Counted from the first letter of the stretch, positions 20,693 to 29,382 are shown. The stretch is 49,280 nt of DNA from Halopseudomonas aestusnigri (GCF_002197985.1 NZ_NBYK01000003.1:176263-225542); one strand, 5' to 3'. Notes: generated by a model not told the origin, from the sequence alone. A program made the numbers and translations.

Positions 20693-21331
20693 TCAGTTCC
20701 AGACCAGCAACTCAACCGGCGTCGGGTTATAGCCGTTGCACGGGTTGTTCAGCTGCGGACAGTTGGAGATCAGGATCACGACGTCCATCAGCGCGGTCAG
20801 CTCGACGTATTTGCCGGCGCCTGAGATGCCGTCCTCAAAGGTCAGGCCGCCCTCGGCGGTGACCGGCACGTTCATAAAGAAGTTGATGTTGTGGGTGATG
20901 TCGCGCTTGCCGATGCCGTACTGCGGGTTCTCGGCCACGGCCAGCATCCAGCTGTCACGGCACGAGTGCATGCAGCGCTTTTCCAGGTCGTAGCGGACGG
21001 TGTTGCTTTCGCTGGCGCAGGCGCCGCCGAGGGTGTCGTGACGGCCGCAGGTGTCGGCGACGATTTCCAGCATCGGGTTGTTTTCGTTCGAGCGAATCAC
21101 CGAGCCGGCGGTCAGGTAGACGTTGCCCTGTTCGCGGATGGTGTCGGTGGCGCTGTAGCGCTCGACCGGATTGGCGGCGCTGAAGAACAGGGTGTCGGCG
21201 GCCTGATTGCCTTCCAGGTCTAGCAGGCGCAGGGTCTGACCGGCCTTGACGATGCCGATGTAGTAATCGCCGGCGCCGATGGTGGTGCGCGAGGCGGCGT
21301 TCTCGGGGAGCAGGGAGCTGTGCTTGATCAT
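20693..21331 (-). CDS. DUF1989 protein, carboxyguanidine deiminase-type subunit (UAAP2)
   Basis: The protein has 212 residues. The sequence corresponds to urea-amidolyase-associated protein 2 of the DUF1989 family. It keeps conserved segments [15 protein letters not shown] (about 36-50), the cysteine/histidine-bearing [14 protein letters not shown] (about 92-105) and FFMNVPV (about 150-156). Cys and His residues here probably bind the metal of the family. In characterised guanidine pathways, two DUF1989 proteins form a heteromeric deiminase that converts carboxyguanidine to allophanate. It follows its partner by 11 bases and precedes the carboxylase by 111. Function is inferred from family and context. 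Confidence 0.85.
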   Translation of the reverse strand: MIKHSSLLPENAASRTTIGAGDYYIGIVKAGQTLRLLDLEGNQAADTLFFSAANPVERYSATDTIREQGNVYLTAGSVIRSNENNPMLEIVADTCGRHDTLGGACASESNTVRYDLEKRCMHSCRDSWMLAVAENPQYGIGKRDITHNINFFMNVPVTAEGGLTFEDGISGAGKYVELTALMDVVILISNCPQLNNPCNGYNPTPVELLVWN

Positions 21332-21342
21332 GTTGTCCTCGC

Positions 21343-22059
21343 TTACTTGCCCAGGTGGTACAGGGCGTTGTTCTGGAAGCCGCGCTGGTTTTCCGGGCGG
21401 AAGTTGCGGCAGAAATCGTCGTCACCAACCGGAGCGGCCTGGCTCAGCTCGATGCGCACCGGCGTGTAGGGGTAGCTTTCAGCGCTGCTGAGCGGGTGCG
21501 GGCAGGTATGCAGCAGCACCAGCGTGTCCATTTCGAAACGCAGGGCCACCTGATTGCCCGCCTTGCTGTGGCCTGAGACCAGTTGCATGCGGCCTTCGTC
21601 GTCGGTGGCGACCTTGCTGAACAGGTTCAGGTTGGCGGCCATGTCGGCGCGGCCCAGTCCGTACTTGGCCAGCTCGACGAGGAAGGCGTCGTAGCCGTTC
21701 TGGTGCCATTCGTTGCGGGCGTTCTGGTAGTCACGCGCGCCCCAGCGTTCGGCTACCTGCGCGGCGTTGCTGTTGCCGCAGACGCTTTCGTGCCAGCCCA
21801 GATCGTCTTCGACGATGGAGGCGAAGATGCGCCCCATGTCGGAGTACAGGCAGTTGCCACGGGTCAGTTTGAAGGTGTGCTGGCACTTGAGGGTGTCTGG
21901 TGCGTTGTAGCGCTCCAGCAGGTTTTCCGGGTTGTAGAACAGCATGCCGACGTTGGCGTCGCCGGCCAGGTCGGTCAGGCGCATCAGGGTGCCCTTGCGC
22001 ACGCGCAGGGACCAGTGGCTGGCGCCGGGGATGTCGGTGGTATAGGTATTCAGCGTCAT
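21343..22059 (-). CDS. DUF1989 protein, carboxyguanidine deiminase-type subunit (UAAP1)
   Basis: The protein has 238 residues from the ATG at 22059; the open frame extends to 22317 but overlaps the ATPase gene. It is the second DUF1989 member: [24 protein letters not shown] (about 18-41), the [12 protein letters not shown] metal-site-like segment and NLNLFSKV match the family. With the next gene it would make the two-subunit deiminase that removes ammonia from carboxyguanidine. The two paralogues share only a modest pattern, as expected for a heteromer. AAGGCAG lies before the start. An older label is urea carboxylase-associated protein. Confidence 0.85.
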   Translation of the reverse strand: MTLNTYTTDIPGASHWSLRVRKGTLMRLTDLAGDANVGMLFYNPENLLERYNAPDTLKCQHTFKLTRGNCLYSDMGRIFASIVEDDLGWHESVCGNSNAAQVAERWGARDYQNARNEWHQNGYDAFLVELAKYGLGRADMAANLNLFSKVATDDEGRMQLVSGHSKAGNQVALRFEMDTLVLLHTCPHPLSSAESYPYTPVRIELSQAAPVGDDDFCRNFRPENQRGFQNNALYHLGK

Positions 22060-22085
22060 CTGCCTTGTCTCCGTGGTTCGGTGGC

Positions 22086-22868
22086 TCAGCTGGCGGCCTC
22101 GGCCAGCAGCGGGGCAATGGTTTGTTCGGTGGTTTGCGGCGCCGGCTGCCGGGCGCGGTGGTCGATCGGCAGGTCGTAGGTAATGGTGGCGCCGTAGGCT
22201 TGCGGTGCGTGCGGGTCGTGTCGCACCTTGTCGAACACCCACAACCGGGTGCCGAGGTGAAAGCCTTCCTTGATGTCGTGGGTGACCATAAAGATGGTCA
22301 GCTTGTGTTCCTGCCACAGGCGCAGCACCAGTTCGTGCATGTCGGCGCGGATGCCGGGGTCAAGCGCACCGAAGGGTTCGTCCAGCAGCAGAATGCGCGG
22401 CTTGCCGAGCAGCGCCTGGGCAATCGCCAGACGCTGTTTCATGCCTCCGGACAGTTCGTGCGGGTACTTCTTCAGCGCATGGCCAAGGCCGACCTCGGTG
22501 AGAATCGCTTCGGCCTCCTGGCGGGCCTGTTTGCGCTTGCTGCCGAACAGGTAGCCGGTCAGACCGCGTTGGGCAAAGCCGACCGCCGCCATGACGTTCT
22601 CCAGCACGGTCATGTGCGGGAACACCGAGTATTGCTGAAACACGATGCCGCGATCCGGGCCGGGTTCGGAGGCAATCGGCTTGCCGTCGAGCAGCAGCTC
22701 GCCGCTGGTCGGTGATTCGGTGCCCAGCAGCATTTTCAGGAAGGTGCTCTTGCCGCAGCCGGAGGCGCCGACCAGGGTGACGAATTCGCCTTCGGCGACG
22801 GTGACGTTCAGGCGCTCCAGCACCGGGTTGCCGTCGTAGCTCTTGCCGACGTTCTTGACTTCAATCAT
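22086..22868 (-). CDS. ABC transporter ATP-binding protein (guanidine/urea-type)
   Basis: This nitrate/sulfonate/taurine-type ABC ATPase has 260 residues and powers the importer encoded with it. Walker A GASGCGKST (about 34-42), the ABC signature LSGGMKQRLA (near 137) and Walker B RILLLDEPFGALD (near 159) are all intact. A D-loop and the H-loop VTHDIKEG follow. The ATG at 22868 shares a base with the permease stop (TGATG), so the longer frame to 22892 is rejected. Its substrate is inferred as guanidine from the riboswitch and downstream enzymes. All catalytic motifs look functional. Confidence 0.9.
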   Translation of the reverse strand: MIEVKNVGKSYDGNPVLERLNVTVAEGEFVTLVGASGCGKSTFLKMLLGTESPTSGELLLDGKPIASEPGPDRGIVFQQYSVFPHMTVLENVMAAVGFAQRGLTGYLFGSKRKQARQEAEAILTEVGLGHALKKYPHELSGGMKQRLAIAQALLGKPRILLLDEPFGALDPGIRADMHELVLRLWQEHKLTIFMVTHDIKEGFHLGTRLWVFDKVRHDPHAPQAYGATITYDLPIDHRARQPAPQTTEQTIAPLLAEAAS

Positions 22869-23686
22869 CAGTGGGCTCCTTGGGCGTTCCACGGGAACAG
22901 GCGGCGTGACAGGGTCGCCAGCAGCCAGTCGAACAGGAAGGCCAGCAGGGTGATCCAGGCCACGTAAGGCAGGATCACGTCCATCGACATGTAGCGACGC
23001 ACCAGAAAGATGCGGTAGCCCAGACCGTCGGTGGCGGCGATGGCCTCGGCGGCGATCAGGAATAGCCAGCCCGCGCCCAGCGACAGACGCACGGCATCGA
23101 TCAGTTTCGGCATCAGCTGCGGCAGCAGCACGCGGACCATGATCTGGCTGGTGTTGGCGCCGAGGGTCTGTGCCTTGACCAGTTGCTCGCTGGGGATTTC
23201 CTGGGTGCGGCGCTGCAGGTCGCGGGCGATGAACGGGGTGATGCCGATGGCGATCAGGATCACCTTGGAGGCTTCACCCAGCCCGAACAGAATGAACAGC
23301 ACCGGCAGAATCGCCAGCGGCGGTATCAGTGACACCACCGTCAGCAGCGGGCTGACCCCGGCGTGTACCAGCGGCAGGGCGCCGGTAAACAGCCCCAGCG
23401 CCAGGCCGATGGCGGCGGCGATCAGCACGCCCAGACCGAGGCGCTTGAGGCTGCTGGCGGTGTCCTGCCAGAACAGGTATTCGCCGGTGCGCTTGCTCGG
23501 CTCAAGCGCCATGCGGTCAATGGCTTCACCCATCTGGCTGAACGCCGGCAGCAGCTTGTCGTTGGCGTTCTCGGCCAGCCGTGCGTCCGATGCAATCACA
23601 TACAGCAGCAACAGCAGCGCGAACGGCAGCAGGCCAAGGAACAGCCGGCTGGCCGGTGGTGGTGTGAGATTGATCAGTCGCTTCAT
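22868..23686 (-). CDS. ABC transporter permease (guanidine/urea-type)
   Basis: The protein has 272 residues with about six membrane helices and the binding-protein-dependent permease EAA-like loop around residues 175-195 (EIPSEQLVKAQTLGANTSQIMVRVLLPQ). The N-terminus has one helix (LFLGLLPFALLLLLYVIAS) followed by a periplasmic stretch and the core domain. Two adjacent ATGs exist, at 23692 and 23686; the second is favoured because GCGGGA is five bases upstream of it. It is translationally coupled to the ATPase and follows the substrate-binding protein by 46 bases. Family members belong with taurine/nitrate importers; guanidine is inferred. Confidence 0.9.
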   Translation of the reverse strand: MKRLINLTPPPASRLFLGLLPFALLLLLYVIASDARLAENANDKLLPAFSQMGEAIDRMALEPSKRTGEYLFWQDTASSLKRLGLGVLIAAAIGLALGLFTGALPLVHAGVSPLLTVVSLIPPLAILPVLFILFGLGEASKVILIAIGITPFIARDLQRRTQEIPSEQLVKAQTLGANTSQIMVRVLLPQLMPKLIDAVRLSLGAGWLFLIAAEAIAATDGLGYRIFLVRRYMSMDVILPYVAWITLLAFLFDWLLATLSRRLFPWNAQGAH

Positions 23687-23732
23687 ATGCATCCCGCTGG
23701 GGCGCGCAACTGCGCCCGGTGTGTTTCAGGGC

Positions 23733-24776
23733 TCAGAGCGCGCCGTCGGCAGCCATCTGCATGTAGGTCGGGTCAAAGCGCAGCTTCAGGTTGCTGCTGT
23801 CGCCGTAGTCACCAGCGGGCATCTGCACGCCAATGAAGCCGGCATCCGGTGCGCCGTCACCCAGCAGACCGTGGTCGAAGGAGAACTCGGCGACGTACTG
23901 CATGGTTTGCTTGAGCTGCGCACTGTTGGTCAGCTCCAGTGCGGCGGCCGGGGTATAGAACATCTTGGTCGCGGCGAGCTGGGCTTCGTAACCGGCCAGA
24001 TCGGTGCCGGAGGCTTCAGCCATGTAGCTGCGGGCGGCAACACCCTGCTCGCTGTCGCTGCTCATGGTCGCCATGATTTCGTACCAGGCACCGGTCAGCG
24101 CCTTGCCCAGTTCCGGATGGGCATTCAGGGTCTCGGTATTGATCACCAGCAGGTCGATGATCTCGCCCGGAATCTGCGCCGAGTTGAACACCACGGTGCT
24201 GCTGGGTTGCTGGCTGATTTCGCTCAGCAGCGGGTTCCAGGTCGCGACCGAGGTGACATCATCGGTGCCGTAGATGGCGACCATGTCGGCGTCCGAGGTG
24301 TTGACCACCTGCACGTCGGCTTCGCGCAGACCCACCGAGTCCAGTGCGCGGGCCAGCAGGTAGTGGGACACGCTCAGCTCGACCAGATTGACGTTCTGGC
24401 CCTTGATGGCGGCCAGCTCGTCGGCACCCTTGAGCACGATGCCGTCGTTGCCGTTGGAGAAGTCGCCGACGATCAGTGCCGTGCTGTCGACGCCGCCGGC
24501 GGCCGGAATGGTCAGGGCATCCATGTTGGTCATGGTGCAGGCGTCGAACTCGCCCACGGTGTACTGGTTGATGGACTCGATGTAATCGTTGATCTGCACC
24601 ACATCAATGTTGATTTCGTACTTGTCGGCCCACTTCTTGACGATGCCGCTTTCGGCGCCGTAGGCCCAGGGCATCCAGCCGGCATAGATCGACCAGCAGA
24701 CCTTGAAGCTGTCCTGTGCCTGGGCTGTGGTCGACAGCAGCAGGGAGCTGAGTAGCAGGGCGGAGAATCTTTTCAT
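23733..24776 (-). CDS. ABC transporter substrate-binding protein (guanidine/urea-type)
   Basis: This periplasmic binding protein has 347 residues. The ATG at 24776 follows GAGAGGTTCCCG; the longer frame to 24827 would run into the leader. A Sec signal peptide (MKRFSALLLSSLLLSTTAQAQ) precedes an NMT1/TauA-like fold starting FKVCWSIYAGWMPW. Aromatic residues there may form the cation-binding pocket. Databases often call such proteins putative urea ABC transporter binding proteins, but the guanidine-I riboswitch directly upstream points to guanidinium. It is the first gene of the six-gene operon ending at the carboxylase. Confidence 0.88.
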   Translation of the reverse strand: MKRFSALLLSSLLLSTTAQAQDSFKVCWSIYAGWMPWAYGAESGIVKKWADKYEINIDVVQINDYIESINQYTVGEFDACTMTNMDALTIPAAGGVDSTALIVGDFSNGNDGIVLKGADELAAIKGQNVNLVELSVSHYLLARALDSVGLREADVQVVNTSDADMVAIYGTDDVTSVATWNPLLSEISQQPSSTVVFNSAQIPGEIIDLLVINTETLNAHPELGKALTGAWYEIMATMSSDSEQGVAARSYMAEASGTDLAGYEAQLAATKMFYTPAAALELTNSAQLKQTMQYVAEFSFDHGLLGDGAPDAGFIGVQMPAGDYGDSSNLKLRFDPTYMQMAADGAL

Positions 24777-24830
24777 CGGGAACCTCTCAGTCAATGTCAC
24801 GTGGAGCACTCCTGGCAGTGGTGCCAATCG

Positions 24831-24920
24831 TCTCCCGGGCTTTTATCCCGCCGTGTAACCTTTGTCTGAAAGGTCGAGTGCTCTCGGACCAGGCACCGCT
24901 ACAGCGGCCGGAACCCTAGC
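24831..24920 (-). ncRNA. Guanidine-I (ykkC) riboswitch
   Basis: Read on the minus strand, the leader contains the diagnostic blocks of the class in order: CTAGGGTTCCGG, then TGGTCCGAGAG, then ACACGGCGGGATAAAAGCCC followed by GGGAGA. These match the conserved guanidinium-binding core. It ends about 55 bases before the start of the binding-protein gene. The expression platform is not obvious: two small hairpins lie between it and the GAGAGG ribosome site, and no U-run follows. Control could therefore be at translation initiation or through an alternative structure; ligand binding is expected to switch expression on. Confidence 0.95.
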
Positions 24921-24928
24921 GCTCTATT

Positions 24929-24944
24929 TGCAAATTGTGTGTCG
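24929..24944 (-). promoter_or_regulatory. Candidate sigma-54 promoter of the guanidine operon
   Basis: The minus strand reads CGACAC-N5-TTGCA, against the sigma-54 consensus TGGCAC-N5-TTGCA. Spacing is exact and the -12 element is perfect, but the -24 GG is GA. The predicted start falls at the first bases of the riboswitch, which supports the placement. Confidence 0.45.
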
Positions 24945-25031
24945 CGCGGTCGTGCGGAGTGCGAACGCTCAGTTCAAAGCAATATGCAGACCAGAATGGG
25001 CAAAGCCCCGGAATACGGGCACTTGGGGCTG

Positions 25032-25048
25032 GGCACCAGGACGGTGCA
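25032..25048. promoter_or_regulatory. Candidate NtrC binding site (guanidine operon)
   Basis: GGCACCAGGACGGTGCA matches 15 of 17 positions of the NtrC palindrome TGCACCA-N3-TGGTGCA. It lies about 120 bases upstream of the predicted sigma-54 start, a normal enhancer distance. Weaker TGGTGC half-sites lie at about 25069 and 25085. Confidence 0.5.
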
Positions 25049-25165
25049 TGAAGAGGGGTGCGCACTCCTGGTGCGCCGCTCTGTTTTGGTGCGCAACGGC
25101 AGTGCGTAATGCGGGTCGGCAGGAGAGGGTACAGCGATGGGGCATGCCCTGCTCTGGCTGGCGTC

Positions 25166-26281
25166 CTAGATCAGGGCGTCAGGAGTAATATCGGCAATAG
25201 TCGGTGTGCCTGCCAATGCCATGGTCACTTCCAGCTCCTCACGCAGCACCCGCAGCATGTGCGCTACGCCAAGCGGGCCGGCGACGGCCAGCGCGTAGAG
25301 TTGCGGACGACCGATCAGCACGGCGTTGGCGCCCAGCGCTATGGCCTTGAAGATATCGGTGCCGCGTTCGATGGCGCCGTCCAGCAGCAGGCAGAAGTCC
25401 GGACCGACCGCCTGACGGATTCGCGGCAGCATCTCGATGGCGCTGGGCACGCAGTCCAGCGTGCGGCCGCCGTGGTTGGAGATCACCGCACCGGCCAGTC
25501 CCATGTCCTGCGCGCGCCTCACATCAGCCGGATGCAGCAGGCCCTTGAGGGTGATCGGCAGACGCGTTTGCTGCTGCAGCCAGGCAATGTCGTCCCAGGT
25601 TGGCACCTCACTCATCATGCCCTGGAAGACAATGCTCTGGCTGGGATCGAAGCTGGCGCTTGGTAGCGGCGGGCGGCCTGCCAGGTTGACCGCTTCGATG
25701 TCTGCGGGCAGTTGGTAGCCGGCGCGCTGGGCGCGGTTGCGGATGCCGTGCAGCGGTGCGTCGACGGTAACCATCAGCTGGCTGTAACCAGCGGCTTCGG
25801 CGCGGCGGACCAGACTCAGGGTGAAGTCGCGGCTCTGCTGCATGTACAGCTGAAACCAGCGCGGGCTCTCAAGGCGCGCGGCGATGTCTTCCAGCGGCTG
25901 GCTGGCGAGCGTACTGACGACCATGCCGGTTTCCAGCACGCTGGCAGCGGTGGCGGTAGCCAGTTCGCCATCCGGGTGCACCAGTTGCTGGAAGGCAACC
26001 GGTGCCAGCAGCAGCGGGTGACGCAGGTGTTCACCCAGCACTGTGGTGTGCGTGCCGCCGCGGGTGCAGTCGACCAGCGGCCGCGGCAGGATCATCAGCT
26101 CATCCAGCTTCTGGCGGTTACGTTTGAGTGTGACTTCATCCGCGCCACCGCCGGCGATGTACTCAAGCACGGGCGGAGCGATGAACCCGGGCGCGTAGCG
26201 GGCGTAGTCGGCGACGCTGACCAGGTCACGCGGAATTGCTGTAAGGGGCGCGCGCAGCGGAGTGTGGTCTGGCAGGCTCAT
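25166..26281 (-). CDS. FMN-dependent alpha-hydroxy acid oxidase/dehydrogenase
   Basis: This flavoenzyme has 371 residues of the glycolate oxidase / lactate dehydrogenase (LldD) superfamily and oxidises a 2-hydroxy acid to the 2-keto acid. The N-terminal YARYAPGFIAPPVLEYIAGGGADE (about 27-50) and LLLAPVAFQQLVHPDGE, the FMN-binding QLYMQQSRD, and the catalytic-His motif ISNHGGRTLDCVPSA (near 265) are all present, with GADEVTLKRN matching the family. The exact substrate, for example lactate or mandelate, cannot be told. It follows piuC by 13 bases on the same strand, so it may ride on the iron-regulated transcript, which would be unusual. Confidence 0.88.
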   Translation of the reverse strand: MSLPDHTPLRAPLTAIPRDLVSVADYARYAPGFIAPPVLEYIAGGGADEVTLKRNRQKLDELMILPRPLVDCTRGGTHTTVLGEHLRHPLLLAPVAFQQLVHPDGELATATAASVLETGMVVSTLASQPLEDIAARLESPRWFQLYMQQSRDFTLSLVRRAEAAGYSQLMVTVDAPLHGIRNRAQRAGYQLPADIEAVNLAGRPPLPSASFDPSQSIVFQGMMSEVPTWDDIAWLQQQTRLPITLKGLLHPADVRRAQDMGLAGAVISNHGGRTLDCVPSAIEMLPRIRQAVGPDFCLLLDGAIERGTDIFKAIALGANAVLIGRPQLYALAVAGPLGVAHMLRVLREELEVTMALAGTPTIADITPDALI

Positions 26282-26294
26282 CAGGGCATCTCGC

Positions 26295-26978
26295 TCAGGT
26301 GTCCGCCCAGTGGCGAATCAGGTTGTGATAGACGCCGGACAGGCGCATGACCTCGCCGTGGCCGGCGCCCAGCTCGGCGGTCAGCGCCTGAACGCTTTGG
26401 TCCAGTTCGAACAGGGTTTCGCGCTGCTGATTGCTGCGCACCATGCTCTGCAGCCAGAACACCGCGCAGGTGCGCGCCCCGGAGCTTACCGGAGTCACTG
26501 CATGCAGGCTGGTGGACGGGTACAGCACCAGATCGCCGGCCTCCAGCTTGATGCGCTGGCTGCCGAAGTTGTCCTCGATGACCAGTTCGCCGCCTGCGTA
26601 CTCCTGCGGGCTGCAGAGGAACAGGGTGGCCGACAGGTCGGTGCGGATCGGAGTCGGGCTGCCGGGTGCGTAGCGGATCGCGTTGTCCACATGCAGGCCG
26701 TAGGTTTCGCCGGTGCGGTAACGATTGAACATCGGCGGGAAAATCTTCAGCGGCAATGCCGCAGATATAAAGGTCGGGTGTTTGCCGAGCGTGGACAGGA
26801 TGATCTCGCCCAGCTGGCGGGTCAGCTGGCTGTCGAGTGGCAGCTGCTGGTTTTGCTTGACCTGTTGCGCCTGAGCACCGGCTGTGGCGTTGCCATCCTG
26901 CCAGTCGGCGGCGTCCAGGTGGCCGCGTATGCGCTCCACTTCGGTCGGGCTGAAAACACCGGGAATGACGATGATCAT
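26295..26978 (-). CDS. piuC: PKHD-type Fe(II)/2-oxoglutarate dioxygenase PiuC
   Basis: This 227-residue non-haem iron hydroxylase is associated with iron uptake. The facial triad is visible: HVD in TYGLHVDNAIRY, the distal His in STSLHAVTPV, and the oxoglutarate-binding Arg in GARTCAVFW, in the expected order (about residues 95-175). PiuC homologues sit beside TonB-dependent receptors in Pseudomonas; their natural substrate is unknown, though a role in iron-siderophore handling is suspected. The ribosome site is GGGAGAC. It is located directly downstream of the receptor gene on the same strand. Confidence 0.93.
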   Translation of the reverse strand: MIIVIPGVFSPTEVERIRGHLDAADWQDGNATAGAQAQQVKQNQQLPLDSQLTRQLGEIILSTLGKHPTFISAALPLKIFPPMFNRYRTGETYGLHVDNAIRYAPGSPTPIRTDLSATLFLCSPQEYAGGELVIEDNFGSQRIKLEAGDLVLYPSTSLHAVTPVSSGARTCAVFWLQSMVRSNQQRETLFELDQSVQALTAELGAGHGEVMRLSGVYHNLIRHWADT

Positions 26979-27050
26979 AAAAGTCTCCCTCGGAAACGGA
27001 ACAGCGGCGGGGGTAGCCCCGCCGCTGTCGTCGTGCTCAACGTTGCCGCA

Positions 27051-29297
27051 TCAGAACTTGTAGCGGGCAGTCAGCTGAGCGTTGCGTGCGTCACCCTTGT
27101 ACACGATGCTGCCACCACGGTACACCGCAGTGTAATAGTCTTCGTTGAACAGGTTCTGCAGGTTGGCGCGCAGGTCCAGATTTTCGTTGACCTTGTAGCT
27201 GGCAAACAGGTCGTAGACGGTATAGCCGTCCAGCACGATGTTGCCGTTGGCGCCGGTGTCCGGCTGGCCACCAAAGATTTCGCTGGAGTAGGTCATGGTG
27301 CCGCCGAAGGCGAAGGCCGGCGTCAGCTGATAGCGCAGCTGGGCGTTGGCACTCTTCTCGGCGAAGTTGGCCTTGGGCAGACCTTCGTTGGCCGGGTCAA
27401 ACGACTCCAGGGTCTCGGAGTTCATCACGGCTGCACCGATCTGGCCGCTCAGGCGGTCGGTGATATTGCCGGCCAGACCCAGCTCGATACCGTGCACACG
27501 GTTTTTGCCGGTATTCAGGCTGCCGCCGCTCTGATAGGAGTCGTTGCCGCCTTCGATGACGTCTTCCTTGGTGGTCTGGAATACCGCTGCAGTCAGCAAC
27601 AGACGGTGATCCAGCAGGTTCCACTTGGTGCCCAGTTCCCAGTTGGTGGACTGCTCCGGCTCGGCATTGGCGTAGTTGCCGGCGTCGTCGGTGCAGATGC
27701 CGCCGTAACCGCAGTTGGTGCCGGCATCGGCCTCACCGCCGTTGATGTTGGAGGAGGTGCTCCAGCTCAGGTAGACGTTACCGTGCTCCCATGGCGAGTA
27801 CACCACGCCCATGTGGCCGTTCCAGAAGGCATCGTTGTACTTGTAGGTAGCAGCAGGAATGATCACGCCGCCGCGACCGGTGCTCTCGGCCTTGTCCATG
27901 AAGTAGTCGAAGCGGTCATAGCGCACGCCACCGAAGATTTCCCAATCCTCGTTCAGCGTGATGGTATCCATCACGTAGGCCGAGACGGTTTCCAGTTCCA
28001 GCTTGGTGACCGCATCTCCGCGACTGGTGGTGCCGCTCCAGGCGCTGTTATCCGGGTTGTAGGGGTTAACCGGTACGCTGCTCGGGGTGACGCTGTAGCC
28101 GCCTGCATCGGTCTGCTCGTTGGCAAACTCCATGCCGGTAACCAGCGTATGACGCACCTCGCCCCACATCTTGTCGATGGTGAGGTTGGTCTGGTTGCCG
28201 ATGTAGTCGTTTTCCTGCCAGCCGGTAAAGGCGCGGGTGCCGCCGCTGCGCGAGCTGTAGGCGGAAATGATGTAGCTGTTCTCGGTCGAACCGATACGGC
28301 TCTTGTTCTCCAGCTTGAGGCCGTCACCCAGTTCCCACTCAAAACCGAGAGTGAAAATGTCCGCACCGGTGCGCTGGAAGTCCAGACCGCTCTGGCCGAC
28401 ATACTTGCCATCATCGTCCGGCTTGCCATTGGTCATGAAGGTACCCGGATCGGTACGGTCATCGCTGCGTGCGTAATAGTAGTCAGCCAGAACCTTGAAC
28501 TCGTCGAGCGGCTGGTAGATACCGGAGATCAGCGCGCCGGTGCGACGCTTTTCAGCCGGGCCGCGGTCCGGCACTTCGGCTTCGGTGTACAGGCCGTTGA
28601 AACGGATGGCCAGGTCGTCGGTCAGGACGCGGTTGGTATCCAGGGTATAACGCTCGAAGTCGTCGGTACCCAGGCCACCTTCAACGGTGGTGAAGTCATC
28701 CCACAGGTTGGCCTTCTTGGTTACGCTGTTGACCGCGCCGCCGGTGGAGCCGCGACCAGCGAAGGTCGAGCTCGGGCCCTTGGCGATTTCGACCTGCTCC
28801 AGCGCGAAGGTTTCGCGGGTAATCAGGCCCGGGTCGCGCAGACCGTCGGTGTAGATGTCGCTGCGGGCTTCGTAGCCGCGGATGATGTAGCGGTCGCCGA
28901 AGGAGTTGCCGCCTTCACCGGTGCCCAGGGTGATACCCGGCTGGGCGCTGAGGATGTCCTTCAGCTCGGTCTTGCCTGAGTCTTCGATGGCGCTGCGGGT
29001 GATCACGGTCATGGTCTGCGGCGTGTCTGCGATGTCGCGGGTGCGACGGCTGTCAGACAGGGTGCGGGCCTTGTACGGTGCAGCTTCTTCAGCGTAGGGG
29101 TTGGCGTCGGCCTGAATGCCGGTGTCTTCAACGTGCAGCGTATCGAGGCTGACTTCCTGAGCGTACAGCGGGTTGGCGATGCCGCCGGAGATGGCCAGTG
29201 CCAGCGAGGTGGCGACCAGACTGTGTGGGGAAGCAATCTTGCGCATGCTGAGGTCGCTACCCGGCAGGGCAGCAGCGTTGGTGGTTTTGTTGCTCAT
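27051..29297 (-). CDS. piuA: TonB-dependent siderophore receptor, PiuA-like
   Basis: This outer-membrane receptor has 748 residues and imports ferric catecholate-type siderophores, and probably related iron chelates, using energy from TonB. It has an N-terminal extension and signal peptide (processed after NPLYAQ, about residue 47), a TonB-box-like region after it, a plug domain with TPQTMTVITRSAIED and YIIRGYEARSDIYTDG (about 92-150), and a C-terminal 22-strand barrel ending in the typical aromatic ARYKF. Size and pairing with piuC support the PiuA name. It sits downstream of exbB-exbD-exbD-tonB, with 147 bases between tonB and its start. Confidence 0.9.
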   Translation of the reverse strand: MSNKTTNAAALPGSDLSMRKIASPHSLVATSLALAISGGIANPLYAQEVSLDTLHVEDTGIQADANPYAEEAAPYKARTLSDSRRTRDIADTPQTMTVITRSAIEDSGKTELKDILSAQPGITLGTGEGGNSFGDRYIIRGYEARSDIYTDGLRDPGLITRETFALEQVEIAKGPSSTFAGRGSTGGAVNSVTKKANLWDDFTTVEGGLGTDDFERYTLDTNRVLTDDLAIRFNGLYTEAEVPDRGPAEKRRTGALISGIYQPLDEFKVLADYYYARSDDRTDPGTFMTNGKPDDDGKYVGQSGLDFQRTGADIFTLGFEWELGDGLKLENKSRIGSTENSYIISAYSSRSGGTRAFTGWQENDYIGNQTNLTIDKMWGEVRHTLVTGMEFANEQTDAGGYSVTPSSVPVNPYNPDNSAWSGTTSRGDAVTKLELETVSAYVMDTITLNEDWEIFGGVRYDRFDYFMDKAESTGRGGVIIPAATYKYNDAFWNGHMGVVYSPWEHGNVYLSWSTSSNINGGEADAGTNCGYGGICTDDAGNYANAEPEQSTNWELGTKWNLLDHRLLLTAAVFQTTKEDVIEGGNDSYQSGGSLNTGKNRVHGIELGLAGNITDRLSGQIGAAVMNSETLESFDPANEGLPKANFAEKSANAQLRYQLTPAFAFGGTMTYSSEIFGGQPDTGANGNIVLDGYTVYDLFASYKVNENLDLRANLQNLFNEDYYTAVYRGGSIVYKGDARNAQLTARYKF

Positions 29298-29320
29298 GCT
29301 CTCTTTTTCCTGGTTCCAAT

Positions 29321-29382
29321 GGTGTTTTCACGTTGGCGACGTCGCGTTCTTCTCTGGAATACGTCCGTTGACTGAAAACACC
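29321..29382. repeat. Inverted repeat between tonB and piuA
   Basis: GGTGTTTTCA at 29321-29330 is perfectly inverted as TGAAAACACC at 29373-29382, separated by 42 bases. It could fold into a leader hairpin upstream of the receptor gene or act as a paired operator. Confidence 0.6.

Noticed and set aside
25004..25030. AGCCCC/GGGGCT stem as a terminator of the hydroxyacid oxidase gene
   Set aside because: The loop is 15 bases and only TTT follows on the minus strand; it also overlaps the promoter region of the guanidine operon, so it is too weak to call.
26262..28979. A 905-codon open frame on the plus strand opposite piuC and piuA
   Set aside because: It is antisense to well-supported genes, has the Gly/Val/Ala-rich composition expected from reversed GC-rich codons, and no recognisable domain.
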